64,000 nt of DNA. Origin: Leucobacter chromiisoli. GTDB lineage: Bacteria > Actinomycetota > Actinomycetes > Actinomycetales > Microbacteriaceae. Below the pieces are notes generated by a model that was not told where the DNA came from, searched no databases, and worked only from the letters and a program-made list of their open reading frames with translations. Made by a program: the position numbers and the translations under genes. Location: NCBI RefSeq assembly GCF_016522505.1, contig NZ_JAEHOH010000002.1, positions 1-64,000 of the forward strand. The letters are read 5' to 3'. Shown here piece by piece: positions 1-9,984 of the stretch; positions within the stretch are counted from its first letter, which is position 1, and every line of letters begins with the position of its first letter.

Positions 1-50
1 AGTGCACTGCCTGAGAGATCTCCCTTTCCCACCCGGTGCTCGGCGGGCCC
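1..50 (-). promoter_or_regulatory. Possible glycine riboswitch fragment
   Basis: Read on the minus strand, this stretch contains GATCTCTCAGGCA preceded by a G-rich arm. CTCTCAGGCA is the hallmark 3' half of a glycine (gcvT-type) aptamer. The regulated gene, probably a glycine cleavage gene, would lie left of the window on the minus strand. Only part of one aptamer is visible and the 5' part runs into the poly-C tract, so a full fold cannot be checked. This is motif recognition only. Confidence 0.4.
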
Positions 51-51
51 G

Positions 52-74
52 CCCCCCCCCCCCCCCCCCCCCCC
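52..74. repeat. Homopolymer tract of 23 C
   Basis: An uninterrupted run of 23 cytosines lies 14 bases downstream of the fumC stop codon on the fumC strand. A run this long is rare even in a high-GC chromosome. It is either a slippage-prone tract or an assembly or sequencing artefact, for example at a contig join. Confidence 0.9.
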
Positions 75-88
75 TTCTCTGGGACGCG

Positions 89-1495
89 CTACTTCGCTAC
101 GCCGGGGTGCGTCATCGAGAGCAGATCGAGCGCCTGGTCGAGGTCGGCCTCGCTCACCTCGCCCCGCTCGACGTAGCCGAGGTCGACGACGGCCTCGCGC
201 ACCGTGATGCCCTTGGCGACCGAGTGCTTCGCGATCTTCGCGGCCGCCTCGTATCCGATGAGACGGTTGAGCGGGGTGACGGTCGAGGGGCTCATGCCGG
301 CGAGCGCCGCCGCCCGGTCGATGTTCGCCTCCAGGCCCGCGACGGTCTTGTCGGCGAGCACGCGGGAGGCGTTGGAGAGCAGGCGGATCGACTCGAGCAG
401 CGCGGTGCCCATGACGGGGATCTGCACGTTGAGCTCGAACGAGCCGGAGGCCCCGGCCCACGCGATCGTCGCGTCGTTGCCGATGACCCGCGCGCAGACC
501 ATGAGCACGGCCTCCGGCACGACGGGGTTCACCTTGCCCGGCATGATCGAGGAGCCCGGCTGCAGGTCGGGGATGTGCAGCTCCCCGAGGCCCGTGTTCG
601 GGCCCGATCCCATCCAGCGCAGGTCGTTGTTGATCTTCGTCAGCGAGACGGCGATCGTGCGCAGCGCGCCCGATGCCTCGACGAGGCCGTCGCGGTTCGC
701 CTGAGCCTCGAAGTGGTTGCGCGCCTCGGTGATCGGCAGACCGCTCGACTGCGCGATCTCGGCGATGACCTTCTCGGGGAAGCCGAGCGGGGTGTTGATG
801 CCGGTGCCGACCGCGGTGCCGCCCTGCGGCACCTCGGCGACGCGGGGGAGGGCCGCCTCGACGCGCTCGATGCCGTACCGGATCTGCGCGGCATAGCCGC
901 CGAACTCCTGGCCGAGCGTGACGGGCGTGGCGTCCATGAGGTGGGTGCGGCCGGGCTTCACGGCCTCGGCCCACTCCGAGGCCTTCTTCTCGAGCGACTC
1001 CGCGAGGTGCGCGAGGGCGGGCTTCAGCTGCTCGATGAGCGCGCCGGTCACGGCGATGTGCACGGAGGTGGGGAAGACGTCGTTCGACGACTGCGAGGCG
1101 TTGACGTGATCGTTGGGGTGCACGGGGGAGCCGAGGTGCTTCGTCGCGAGCGTCGCCAGCACCTCGTTCATGTTCATGTTCGAGGAGGTGCCGGATCCCG
1201 TCTGATAGGTGTCGACGGGGAACTGGTCGTGGTGATCGCCGCCGATGATCTCGTCGGCGGCGGCGACGATGGCGTCGGCGACCGGGGCGTCGAGGATCCC
1301 CAGGTCCTTGTTGGCGATCGCGGCAGCGCGCTTGATGCGGGCCAGGGCGACGATCTGCGCCGGCTCCAGCCCGTGGCCGGAGATGGGGAAGTTCTCGACG
1401 GCGCGCTGGGTCTGCGCGGCGTAGAGCGCGTTCTGGGGAACGCGGACCTCGCCCATCGTGTCGTGCTCGATGCGGTACTCGATCTCTTCGGTCAC
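89..1495 (-). CDS. fumC: Class II fumarate hydratase
   Basis: This enzyme interconverts fumarate and L-malate in the cytosolic TCA cycle and needs no iron-sulfur cluster. The 468-residue length fits the FumC family. The fumarase/aspartase signature [11 protein letters not shown] lies about two-thirds along, and the substrate-binding stretches [10 protein letters not shown] and [10 protein letters not shown] are present. I chose the GTG at 1495 because AAAGGA sits eight bases upstream and translation there begins [17 protein letters not shown], as in other FumC proteins; the frame stays open upstream but is compositionally unlike FumC. The carbonic anhydrase gene lies 121 bases upstream on the same strand, so the two may be co-transcribed. 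Confidence 0.97.
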   Translation of the reverse strand: MTEEIEYRIEHDTMGEVRVPQNALYAAQTQRAVENFPISGHGLEPAQIVALARIKRAAAIANKDLGILDAPVADAIVAAADEIIGGDHHDQFPVDTYQTGSGTSSNMNMNEVLATLATKHLGSPVHPNDHVNASQSSNDVFPTSVHIAVTGALIEQLKPALAHLAESLEKKASEWAEAVKPGRTHLMDATPVTLGQEFGGYAAQIRYGIERVEAALPRVAEVPQGGTAVGTGINTPLGFPEKVIAEIAQSSGLPITEARNHFEAQANRDGLVEASGALRTIAVSLTKINNDLRWMGSGPNTGLGELHIPDLQPGSSIMPGKVNPVVPEAVLMVCARVIGNDATIAWAGASGSFELNVQIPVMGTALLESIRLLSNASRVLADKTVAGLEANIDRAAALAGMSPSTVTPLNRLIGYEAAAKIAKHSVAKGITVREAVVDLGYVERGEVSEADLDQALDLLSMTHPGVAK

Positions 1496-1616
1496 GGTCG
1501 TCCTTTGCTGTTGGTGCTGGTGGCGCCCCCTGCGCCGGTCGAAGGGGGCCGGGTCGGATTCGCGGCGGGCGCCTCGACGGGCCCGCGGGTCGATGGCCGG
1601 CTCGGGCCGGGGCGGC

Positions 1617-2291
1617 TCAGCCGAGCGGGGCGAGCTCGATCGACAGCGGGCCCACCGCCGTGTACGGCACGGCGCGGCCCTCGGTGAGCCGGTACTGGCA
1701 GCCGACGACGGCGAGCTCGCCGCGATCCACCGCGTCGCTGATGGCGCGGGAGTTGCGGAGCAGCTCGTTGACGGTCGCGGCGAGGTGGATGCGCCCGACG
1801 GCGTTCGGGTCGATCCCGTCCGCCTCGGCGTAGGGGGTCTCGTGGTGATCCCGGTGCCACAGCTGCTGCACGGAGGGCTGGATCGGCGCCAGCGTGTTCC
1901 GCACCGAGTCGGTGACGCGGGAGGGCTCGCGGCTCGACTGGTCGATGGCCGCGGCGACGGCGCCGCAGGAGTCATGGGCGAGCACGACGATGAGCGCGGA
2001 GCCGAGTGCCGTGACCGCGTACTCCATCGAGGCCGTGATCGACTCGGCGACGACGTGCCCCATGTTCCGGGCGATGAAGAGATCGCCGAGGCCGCAGTCG
2101 AAGATGATCTCCGCCGCGAGACGCGAGTCCGAGCAGCCGAAGAGCGCCACGTCGGGCGCCTGCTGGTTCACGAGCTCGGTGCGGCGCTCGACATCCTGGT
2201 TCGGGTGCCGCGAGATGCCTCCCACGAAGCGCTCGTTGCCCGCGATGAAGGCGTCCCACGCCTGCTGCGGGGTCACACGGGGTGCGGTCAT
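1617..2291 (-). CDS. Beta-class carbonic anhydrase
   Basis: This enzyme hydrates CO2 to bicarbonate in the cytosol. The 224-residue protein carries the beta-class zinc site: CSDSR (Cys53, Asp55, Arg57) and HDSC (His106, Cys109). The ATG at 2291 overlaps the stop of the upstream DUF4245 gene as ATGA, so the two are probably translationally coupled. It lies directly upstream of fumC. The bicarbonate it makes would feed anaplerotic carboxylation, but that link is inferred from position only. Confidence 0.96.
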   Translation of the reverse strand: MTAPRVTPQQAWDAFIAGNERFVGGISRHPNQDVERRTELVNQQAPDVALFGCSDSRLAAEIIFDCGLGDLFIARNMGHVVAESITASMEYAVTALGSALIVVLAHDSCGAVAAAIDQSSREPSRVTDSVRNTLAPIQPSVQQLWHRDHHETPYAEADGIDPNAVGRIHLAATVNELLRNSRAISDAVDRGELAVVGCQYRLTEGRAVPYTAVGPLSIELAPLG

Positions 2292-2995
2292 GGTGTCTCC
2301 TCCGTCGGGGTCGGGTCGGTGGGATCGGCTGCGGCACGGGGCAGAGCCTCCGCCTGCGCGGCCACCTCGGCGGCGAGGGCGCGCAGCGTGCCCGGCGCGT
2401 CGGTGCCGTAGACGAGCAGGGTGTTCTCTCCCGAGACGCCCTGCATGCCGAACAGCACGTTCGTCTCGTCGGGGTTGCGGTCCGAGTGATCGTAGACCGT
2501 CCACTCGAGGCCGCCGAGGCCCTCGGCGCCGGTCGCGTCGCGGCGCTCGAGCTGCTCGGCGATCCACGTCTCGTTCACCGGCGAGCCGTCCGCGGTGAAC
2601 GCCTGCACGACGGCCGCGTACTGCTCGTCGGCGGTCGTGTAGTTGATCTGCCAGTAGGTGACGCCGTCGGAGCCGCGCACCTCGGCCTGCCGAGCCTTCC
2701 ACCCCTCGGGCACGTCGGGCGTCAGCAGCGCGCGGCCGGCCGTCGGCGCGTACTGCTCCGCGAGCTCGGCGACGTCCACCGACCGGTCCTCGAACCCTCC
2801 CGTGCCGCGGGGCACCACGAGCACCATGACGAGCACGAGCCCGAGGCTGACGAGCAGCGAGAAGACGAGGTTGTTGACGGTCTTGCGCTGCCGGTAGAGG
2901 CGGCTGTCGTTGGCTTTGCGGGCGGCCGTCTCGGCGGGCGTCTCTGGGCGGCCGAGCTCCGCCACGACGGCCGGCTGCTTCTGCTTGCGGGCCAT
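2288..2995 (-). CDS. DUF4245 membrane-anchored protein
   Basis: This 235-residue protein resembles the actinobacterial DUF4245 family, whose function is unknown. A basic, charged N-terminal segment of about 40 residues precedes one hydrophobic helix (about residues 43-61, VFSLLVSLGLVLVMVLVV). The remaining part is a soluble domain predicted to lie outside the membrane, rich in Trp and Tyr, ending in a Pro/Thr/Glu tail. The ATG at 2995 follows immediately after xseB (stop 2998). It continues the xseA-xseB direction and overlaps the carbonic anhydrase start by four bases, so all four genes may be one transcription unit. Confidence 0.85.
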   Translation of the reverse strand: MARKQKQPAVVAELGRPETPAETAARKANDSRLYRQRKTVNNLVFSLLVSLGLVLVMVLVVPRGTGGFEDRSVDVAELAEQYAPTAGRALLTPDVPEGWKARQAEVRGSDGVTYWQINYTTADEQYAAVVQAFTADGSPVNETWIAEQLERRDATGAEGLGGLEWTVYDHSDRNPDETNVLFGMQGVSGENTLLVYGTDAPGTLRALAAEVAAQAEALPRAAADPTDPTPTEETP

Positions 2996-2997
2996 GC

Positions 2998-3282
2998 TCA
3001 GGCGTCGCCTCCGACGGTCGTGTCGGCGCCGCCGGAGGAGCCGTCGACGGAGGCGCCATCGGCGGGAGAGCCGTCGCCCTGTCTGGCCGCCTCGAGCCGC
3101 TGCCGGGCCCCGAGCAGCCACTCCTCGCAGCGCGCGGCGAGCGCCTCGCCGCGCTCCCACAGCTGGAGCGACTCCTCGAGGGTGGTGCCGCCCTGCTCGA
3201 GCCGGTTCACCACGGCGATGAGTTCGTCGCGCGCCTCCTCATAGCTGAGCGCAGCCGGATCCTGAATGGCAGGGAGAGACAT
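2998..3282 (-). CDS. xseB: Exodeoxyribonuclease VII small subunit
   Basis: XseB binds XseA to form exonuclease VII, which degrades single-stranded DNA from either end during repair. The first 70 of its 94 residues match the family ([20 protein letters not shown] followed by a second helix with [14 protein letters not shown]). The C-terminal 25 residues are a low-complexity Gly/Ser/Asp tail. The ATG at 3282 has GGTAAGG upstream. It lies 61 bases downstream of xseA on the same strand. Confidence 0.93.
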   Translation of the reverse strand: MSLPAIQDPAALSYEEARDELIAVVNRLEQGGTTLEESLQLWERGEALAARCEEWLLGARQRLEAARQGDGSPADGASVDGSSGGADTTVGGDA

Positions 3283-3343
3283 GACCCTTACCTTACCTTC
3301 TGCCGCTGGGTGCCCGTGCTGCCGGTGGGCGGCCGTGCTGCCG

Positions 3344-4603
3344 CTACGCGCCGTTCGAGGTGGCGTCGAGGCCGCCGCCCGCGAGGGAGATCCGGATCGC
3401 GGCGCCCGCTGGCGCATCCGCCGGATCGCGCAGCACCGCACCGGGCACGCCGCCAGGCGCGACGAGCTGCGCGATCGCGTACCCGCGCTCGAGCGTCGCG
3501 CGCGGCGAGAGCGCGGTGAGGCGAGCGCGGGTCCGGTCCAGCTCGCGCGTCCGATCCTCCACCGTGCGCTCCGCCAGCTCGGTGCCGCGCGCGATCCAGC
3601 GCACCAGCTCCTCGGCCCGCTCGTCGACGATGCGCTCCGGCATCGCGAGCACGGGGCGGGATCGGAGTTGCGCGATCCGCTCCGTCTCGGAGGCGAGCAC
3701 CTGGCCGATCCGCGCGCTCATACGGCTGCGCGCCTGATCCAGTCCCGCCAGCTCCTCGCCCACGTCGGGCACCACGCGCTTCGCCGCGTCGGTCGGCGTC
3801 GAGGCCCGCAGATCCGCGACCTCGTCGAGCAGCGGGCGATCCGCCTCGTGGCCGACCGCGCTCACCACGGGGGTGGTCGCCGCCGCCGCGGCCCGCACCA
3901 CGCGCTCGTCGCTGAAGGGCAGCAGGTTCTGGAAGTCGCCGCCGCCGCGGGCGACGACGATCACGTCGACGTCGGGGTGCCGATCCAGCGCCTCGATGCC
4001 CGCGGCCACCTCGGCCGCGGCGCGATCCCCCTGCACCGCCGCGTAGTGCACCTGGAACCGCACGCCCGGCCAGCGCAGCGTGGCGTTGCGGATCACGTCC
4101 TTCTCGGCGTCGGAGTCGCGCCCGGTCACGAGGCCGATGAGCGACGGCAGGAACGGGAGCGCGCGCTTGCGGCTCGTGTCGAACAGGCCCTCGGTCTGGA
4201 GCTGCCTCCGCAGCCGCTCCAGCCGCTGCAGCAGCTCGCCGAGGCCGACGTGCGAGATCTCGAGCACCTGCACCGTGAGCGAGCCGCCCTTGACCCAAAA
4301 GTTCGGCTTCACGAGCGCCACCACCCGGTCGCCCTGCGAGAACTCGCCCGTCAGCCGCTGCGCGACGGATCGCCACACCGTGAAGCTCACCGTCGCGTCC
4401 TGCGTCAGGTCGCGCAGCTTGCCGTAGACATGGCCGCCGCGCAGCTGCCACTGGGTGATCTCGCCCTCGATCCAGACGGTGCCGAGCCGGTCGATCCACG
4501 CGGCGATCTTCTCGCTCATCAGGCCGACGGGCCACGGCGACTCCCGGGTCGCCGGCGTGTTCGCGGGGCTGCTCGCGGATGCGCCGGATCCTGCATCTGA
4601 CAT
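3344..4603 (-). CDS. xseA: Exodeoxyribonuclease VII large subunit
   Basis: This is the catalytic subunit of exonuclease VII. An N-terminal OB fold (about residues 25-125, with WIEGEITQW and the GHVYGKLRD strand) is followed by the nuclease core with [18 protein letters not shown] and [11 protein letters not shown], then a coiled-coil region that binds XseB. Its 419 residues are normal for actinobacteria. The ATG at 4603 lies six bases after a TAGGGT box, so the message is probably leaderless. It is divergent from ispH with 71 bases between the two starts. Confidence 0.95.
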   Translation of the reverse strand: MSDAGSGASASSPANTPATRESPWPVGLMSEKIAAWIDRLGTVWIEGEITQWQLRGGHVYGKLRDLTQDATVSFTVWRSVAQRLTGEFSQGDRVVALVKPNFWVKGGSLTVQVLEISHVGLGELLQRLERLRRQLQTEGLFDTSRKRALPFLPSLIGLVTGRDSDAEKDVIRNATLRWPGVRFQVHYAAVQGDRAAAEVAAGIEALDRHPDVDVIVVARGGGDFQNLLPFSDERVVRAAAAATTPVVSAVGHEADRPLLDEVADLRASTPTDAAKRVVPDVGEELAGLDQARSRMSARIGQVLASETERIAQLRSRPVLAMPERIVDERAEELVRWIARGTELAERTVEDRTRELDRTRARLTALSPRATLERGYAIAQLVAPGGVPGAVLRDPADAPAGAAIRISLAGGGLDATSNGA

Positions 4604-4609
4604 GCCTCG

Positions 4610-4615
4610 ACCCTA
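4610..4615 (-). promoter_or_regulatory. -10 box of leaderless xseA promoter
   Basis: On the minus strand TAGGGT ends six bases before the xseA ATG, the spacing expected when transcription starts at or next to the start codon. Confidence 0.55.
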
Positions 4616-4661
4616 TCCCGCCCGCTCCCGCCGAGCCCCGGGATCCCCCAGGTGCGGCGGG

Positions 4662-4667
4662 TAGAAT
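4662..4667 (+). promoter_or_regulatory. -10 box of leaderless ispH promoter
   Basis: TAGAAT lies seven bases before the ispH ATG and no Shine-Dalgarno sequence fits between, which points to a leaderless message. Confidence 0.6.
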
Positions 4668-4674
4668 CGGGGCC

Positions 4675-5790
4675 ATGAGTGACACAGCGCAGCAGACGGG
4701 CACCGCGCAGCAGATTCCGAACCAGCGCACGATCGGCGCGCCCGTGGTGAGCCTCGCGATGCCGCGCCTGCGGCGGGAGACCGGGCGGCTGAAGGATCGT
4801 CCCGTCGACGGGGCGAAGAAGGTGCTGCTCGCGGCTCCCCGCGGCTACTGCGCGGGAGTGGATCGGGCGGTCGTCGCCGTCGAGAAGGCGCTGGATCGCT
4901 ACGGCGCTCCCGTCTACGTGCGCAAGCAGATCGTGCACAACGTCCACGTCGTGAAGACGCTCGAGAAGATGGGCGCGATCTTCGTCGACGAGGTCGACGA
5001 GGTGCCGGAGGGCGCCAACGTCGTCTTCTCGGCGCACGGGGTCTCCCCGGCGGTCGTGGGCGCCGCCGAGGAGCGCGGGCTGCACGCCATCGACGCGACC
5101 TGCCCCCTCGTCACCAAGGTGCACCGCGAGGCCGTGCGCTTCGCGAAGCAGGACATGGAGATCCTGCTCATCGGTCACACCGGCCACGAGGAGGTCGAGG
5201 GCACGAGCGGCGAGGCGCCCGATCACATCACGATCGTGAACTCCCCCGACGACGTCGACACGCTCGAGGTCCGGGATCCCGAGCGGCTCGTGTGGCTGTC
5301 CCAGACCACGCTCTCGGTCGACGAGACGATGGAGACGGTGCGCAGGTTGCGCGAGCGCTTCCCGAAGCTGCAGGATCCGCCGAGCGACGACATCTGCTAC
5401 GCGACCCAGAACCGGCAGGTCGCGATCAAGAAGATCGCGCCGCAGGCCGATCTCGTGATCGTGGTCGGGTCGTCGAACTCCTCGAACTCGGTGCGGCTCA
5501 AGGAGGTGGCGCTCGAGTACGGCGCGAAGGCCGCGTTCCGGGTCGACTTCGCGAGCGAGGTGCGGCAGGAGTGGCTCGAGGGGGTGCGCACCGTCGGCGT
5601 GACGAGCGGCGCCTCGGTGCCCGAGGTGCTCGTGCAGGAGCTGCTCGACGACCTCGCCGATGCCGGCTACTCCGACGTCGAGGCGACCGTCACGGCCGAG
5701 GAGGACCTCGTGTTCTCGCTGCCCAAGGAGCTGCGCCAGGACGCGAACGGCAAGCGCGACGAGCGCGCGCTCGGCGGGCGGGTGCGCTGA
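4675..5790 (+). CDS. ispH: 4-hydroxy-3-methylbut-2-enyl diphosphate reductase
   Basis: IspH catalyses the last MEP-pathway step, reducing HMBPP to isopentenyl and dimethylallyl diphosphate with an iron-sulfur cluster. The three cluster cysteines are visible: Cys59 in [12 protein letters not shown], Cys143 in DATCPLV and Cys241 in [11 protein letters not shown]. The substrate-binding HNVH (88-91), SAHG and GHTGHEE stretches are also present. The protein has 371 residues. The first 45 or so, before [12 protein letters not shown], are an extension common in actinobacterial homologs. The gene is monocistronic by spacing, with the alarmone synthetase 83 bases downstream. Confidence 0.97.
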   Translation: MSDTAQQTGTAQQIPNQRTIGAPVVSLAMPRLRRETGRLKDRPVDGAKKVLLAAPRGYCAGVDRAVVAVEKALDRYGAPVYVRKQIVHNVHVVKTLEKMGAIFVDEVDEVPEGANVVFSAHGVSPAVVGAAEERGLHAIDATCPLVTKVHREAVRFAKQDMEILLIGHTGHEEVEGTSGEAPDHITIVNSPDDVDTLEVRDPERLVWLSQTTLSVDETMETVRRLRERFPKLQDPPSDDICYATQNRQVAIKKIAPQADLVIVVGSSNSSNSVRLKEVALEYGAKAAFRVDFASEVRQEWLEGVRTVGVTSGASVPEVLVQELLDDLADAGYSDVEATVTAEEDLVFSLPKELRQDANGKRDERALGGRVR

Positions 5791-5861
5791 GCGCTCCGAG
5801 CGTTCCGAGCGCGGACGTCCCCGTGTCGCGACCCGCACACGGAACGTACACCTTGGTCGGA

Positions 5862-5867
5862 TAGCGT
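5862..5867 (+). promoter_or_regulatory. -10 box before alarmone synthetase
   Basis: TAGCGT lies six bases before the GTG start at 5874, matching the leaderless pattern. GGAGG is also squeezed between them, so a short-leader start cannot be excluded. Confidence 0.5.
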
Positions 5868-5873
5868 CGGAGG

Positions 5874-6818
5874 GTGACCGACGAAGACCGCGACTCCGAG
5901 CCCCGTGCACTGCCCGACCCGTTGCTCCACGCCTGGATCGACGCGACGGGAGAGGGGCCGCAGAACGGGGCTTCCCAGCCCGATCTGACCCTGGTCGGGG
6001 AGCAGCTGCAGCTGCGCGACGAACTCAAGCGCTTCCTCATGCCCTACAAGTTCGCGATCGACGAGATCATGACGAAGCTGCAGATCCTGCAGGAGGAGTT
6101 CACCCACACGGGGGAGTACAACCCCATCGAGCACTTCTCGGGCCGGCTCAAGGATCCCGAGAGCATCGTCGAGAAGACGCGCCGCCGCGGCGTGCAGCTC
6201 CACGATCTCGCGAGCGTGCGCGAGACGATCACCGACATCGCCGGCGTGAGGATCGTGTGCAGCTTCATCTCCGACGTGTACCGCGTCTTCGAACTGCTGA
6301 CGGCCCAGCGGGACGTGCGCGTGCACACGGTGAAGGACTACATCGCCAAGCCGAAGAAGAACGGCTACCGCAGCCTGCACGTCATCCTCGAGCTGCCCGT
6401 CTTCCTCTCGAACGGTCCCGTCGACACCCTCGTCGAGGTGCAGATCCGCACGATCGCCATGGATTTCTGGGCGAGCCTCGAGCACAAGATCTACTACAAG
6501 TACGACCGCGAGGTGCCGGCCCGCCTGCTCGAGGGGCTGCGCGACGCGGCCGAGCAGGCGGGGCAGCTCGACGCGAGCATGGAGTGGCTGCACATCGCGA
6601 TCCGCGGAGGCGACCGCGACACCACGGTGCGCCGCTCGGCCGACGCGCTGCTCGCGGCCGAGCAGCGCGAGATGGTCATGAAGGTGCTCGAGCCCGTCGC
6701 CTCGGAGACGGCGGCGGAGAGCTCGGACGGCGAACGCCTGGAGGAGACGGTCGCCGAACCGTCCGCATCGACCTCGCCTGTCAGGGCGGGGGCCGGCGAG
6801 CGGTCAGCGCAGCTCTGA
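5874..6818 (+). CDS. Small alarmone synthetase (RelA/SpoT-type nucleotidyltransferase)
   Basis: This protein probably transfers pyrophosphate from ATP to GDP or GTP to make (p)ppGpp. The 314-residue protein has only the synthetase domain: DIAGVRIVCSF, KDYIAKPKKNGYRSLH and VEVQIRTIAMDFWASLEHKI all match the RelA/SpoT nucleotidyltransferase core. There is no HD hydrolase domain before it and no TGS or ACT domain after it. That makes it a single-domain enzyme of the RelP/RelQ type rather than the bifunctional Rel. The last 70 or so residues are acidic and low complexity. Its stop overlaps the convergent gene by 15 bases. Confidence 0.9.
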   Translation: MTDEDRDSEPRALPDPLLHAWIDATGEGPQNGASQPDLTLVGEQLQLRDELKRFLMPYKFAIDEIMTKLQILQEEFTHTGEYNPIEHFSGRLKDPESIVEKTRRRGVQLHDLASVRETITDIAGVRIVCSFISDVYRVFELLTAQRDVRVHTVKDYIAKPKKNGYRSLHVILELPVFLSNGPVDTLVEVQIRTIAMDFWASLEHKIYYKYDREVPARLLEGLRDAAEQAGQLDASMEWLHIAIRGGDRDTTVRRSADALLAAEQREMVMKVLEPVASETAAESSDGERLEETVAEPSASTSPVRAGAGERSAQL

Positions 6819-7697
6819 GCTGTTCTCCATGAGCCTGTTCAGCGCACCCGGATCGGACATCTGCTGCACCAGCTCGGGCACCGAGAAGACCGTGATCATG
6901 AGCACGACGAAGAAGAGGATGAACGCGATCGCCCCGGCGATGAGGGGGATGTAGAACGTGATCTTCCTGGCTCGGAGGCGCTGGATCGAGAAGATCAGCG
7001 TCACCGCGAAGAGCGTCAGCATGACGAGGGCGCTCACGGTTCCCAGCGTGGGCACCCAGGACGGCACCGAGAAGTCGTCGACCTCGAACAGCTCCGCGTA
7101 GAGCGCGACGAAGCTCTGCATCTGGAAGAGCGCGGCCGCGAACTGGAGGGTGCCGTAGGCCCCGAGCAGGAGCAGGGCGATCGTCACGATGCGATCCGCG
7201 AGACGCCCGCCCGAGAGGGGCTTCTGCGGGTTCGGCGCCGGCTCCGGCGCGGCTGCGCGGTACGGTTCGGGATCCCGGGAGTCCTGCCGGGTGCCACCGG
7301 TGGGTGCGCCGGGCGCGCGATCGGCACCCGGCGCCGGCCGGCTCCGGGGCCCCGCCGCCGGTGCGGACGCACCCGCGGCGCCCGCCCCGAGGTTGTGCGG
7401 CACCCCGGGCACCGGCCCCGCGGACGGCCCCGCGGACGATTCGGGAACGCCGGCTCCGGCCGGCTGCGCCGAGGAGGAGGCCGGGCGGGCCGCGGCATCC
7501 GCCGCACCCGAACCCGAGGCTCCCGATCCGGAGGAACCGGGCTCCGCGCCCTCCGGCGACCAGGTCCACCCCTCGGGCGCGTACTCGCCGTACGCCGGCC
7601 GCGGCCGCTCCGGCCGCGGAGCCGACGCGGGCGGCTCCTGGCCCGTCGTCCCCGTGGGATCCAGCTCGGGCCCCTCGCCGTTCCGCGCGTCCGCCAT
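6804..7697 (-). CDS. DUF6264-like membrane protein
   Basis: This protein has 297 residues and unknown function. The first 165 or so are a disordered Pro/Ala/Gly-rich cytosolic region with an early aromatic motif, YGEYAPEGWTWSP. Three hydrophobic helices follow (starting near residues 170, 218 and 250). The layout matches the Microbacteriaceae DUF6264 proteins as I remember them. Its ATG follows the aldolase stop directly (TAAATG on the minus strand), so the two genes are co-transcribed and probably coupled. Confidence 0.75.
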   Translation of the reverse strand: MADARNGEGPELDPTGTTGQEPPASAPRPERPRPAYGEYAPEGWTWSPEGAEPGSSGSGASGSGAADAAARPASSSAQPAGAGVPESSAGPSAGPVPGVPHNLGAGAAGASAPAAGPRSRPAPGADRAPGAPTGGTRQDSRDPEPYRAAAPEPAPNPQKPLSGGRLADRIVTIALLLLGAYGTLQFAAALFQMQSFVALYAELFEVDDFSVPSWVPTLGTVSALVMLTLFAVTLIFSIQRLRARKITFYIPLIAGAIAFILFFVVLMITVFSVPELVQQMSDPGALNRLMENSSELR

Positions 7698-8726
<1,029 letters not shown>

Positions 8727-8931
8727 CGGTGCTCCTTGCTGTAGACGTCTCGGTCTCGGCCGAACTGTGCACGCACAAGTCTAGGGCGAGAGGCTGTGAC
8801 ATGGGGAGATCCCCGTGTCGTCCGCGGGGCGCTAGGCTGGGCTTGAATTCAGGGGCGTGACGCGCGCTACAGGGCAGTTCGCTCGCGAAACGCAACGTCT
8901 ACGGAATGTCTGACGGATACGGAGATCCACC

Positions 8932-9915
8932 ATGACCGAACCCCACTCGCTTCGCACCTGGCAGCCCGATCGCAACCTGGCGATGGAGCTCGTCCGCGCC
9001 ACCGAGGCCGCCGCGATCCGAGCGACCCCGTTCATCGGTCGCGGCGACAAGAACGCCGCCGACGGAGCCGCCGTGGACGCGATGCGCCGCTTCCTCTCCA
9101 CCGTCTCGATGAGCGGCACGGTCGTGATCGGCGAGGGCGAGAAGGATGACGCCCCCTGGCTCTACAACGGCGAGCGGGTGGGCAACGGCATGGGCGCCGA
9201 GTGCGATGTTGCGGTCGACCCGATCGACGGCACGCGCCTCACGGCCGAGGGCCGCCCGGGTGCGATCTCGGTCATCGCGGTGGCGGATCGCGGCAGCATG
9301 TACGATCCTTCGGCGGTGTTCTACATGGACAAGCTCGTCTGCGGACCCGACGGGGTCGGCGTCGTCGACATCCGCAAGCCGATCGGGGAGAACATCCGCG
9401 CGCTCGCGAAGGCGAAGGACGTCGACGTGTCCGACATCCGCGTCGCGGTGCTCGACCGGCCCCGCCACGAGCAGCTCATCGCCGAGATCCGCGAGGCGGG
9501 CGCCGGTACGCGGCTGCTGATGGACGGCGACGTCGCCGGCGGTGTGAACGCGGCCCGCTGGGACTCGCGCATCGACCTGTGCGTCGGGGTGGGCGGCACG
9601 CCCGAGGGCATCATCACGGCATGCGCGGTGAAGGCGCTCGGCGGCATGATCCAGGGCAGGCTGTGGCCGAAGGACGACGAGGAGCGCCAGAAGGCGATCG
9701 ACGCCGGGCACGACCTGGATCGCGTGCTCGAGTCGAATGACCTCGTGGCGAGCGACAACTGCTACTTCGTGGCGACCGGCATCACCGACTCGGACTTCGT
9801 CGACGGCGTGCAGCGGCAGAACGGCATCGTCCGAGCCGAGAGCATCGTGATGCGCTCGCACTCGGGCACGATCCGCCACGTCGTCAGCGATATGCGCGCC
9901 GACCGCTGGGCGTAG
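8932..9915 (+). CDS. glpX: Class II fructose-1,6-bisphosphatase
   Basis: This enzyme hydrolyses fructose 1,6-bisphosphate to fructose 6-phosphate, the committed gluconeogenic step, and in many actinobacteria GlpX is the main FBPase. The metal-binding motifs of the inositol-phosphatase fold are clear: GEGEKDDAP (residues 67-75) and DPIDGT (96-101), followed by the [12 protein letters not shown] substrate loop. Its 327 residues are normal. ACGGAGAT precedes the ATG. It is convergent with rmuC, with a candidate terminator between them. Confidence 0.97.
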   Translation: MTEPHSLRTWQPDRNLAMELVRATEAAAIRATPFIGRGDKNAADGAAVDAMRRFLSTVSMSGTVVIGEGEKDDAPWLYNGERVGNGMGAECDVAVDPIDGTRLTAEGRPGAISVIAVADRGSMYDPSAVFYMDKLVCGPDGVGVVDIRKPIGENIRALAKAKDVDVSDIRVAVLDRPRHEQLIAEIREAGAGTRLLMDGDVAGGVNAARWDSRIDLCVGVGGTPEGIITACAVKALGGMIQGRLWPKDDEERQKAIDAGHDLDRVLESNDLVASDNCYFVATGITDSDFVDGVQRQNGIVRAESIVMRSHSGTIRHVVSDMRADRWA

Positions 9916-9928
9916 GTCGCGGCGGGGA

Positions 9929-9976
9929 CCGGAGGCGCTTCCACGCTCGGAGCCTCTGGCCTTCCCAGGCCTCCGG
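9929..9976. terminator. Candidate bidirectional terminator between glpX and rmuC
   Basis: Eight-base arms CCGGAGGC (9929-9936) and GCCTCCGG (9969-9976) enclose a smaller GGCC/GGCC hairpin in the 69-base gap between two convergent genes. There is no U-tract, as is usual in high-GC actinobacteria. Confidence 0.4.
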
Positions 9977-9984
9977 GCGGGACG

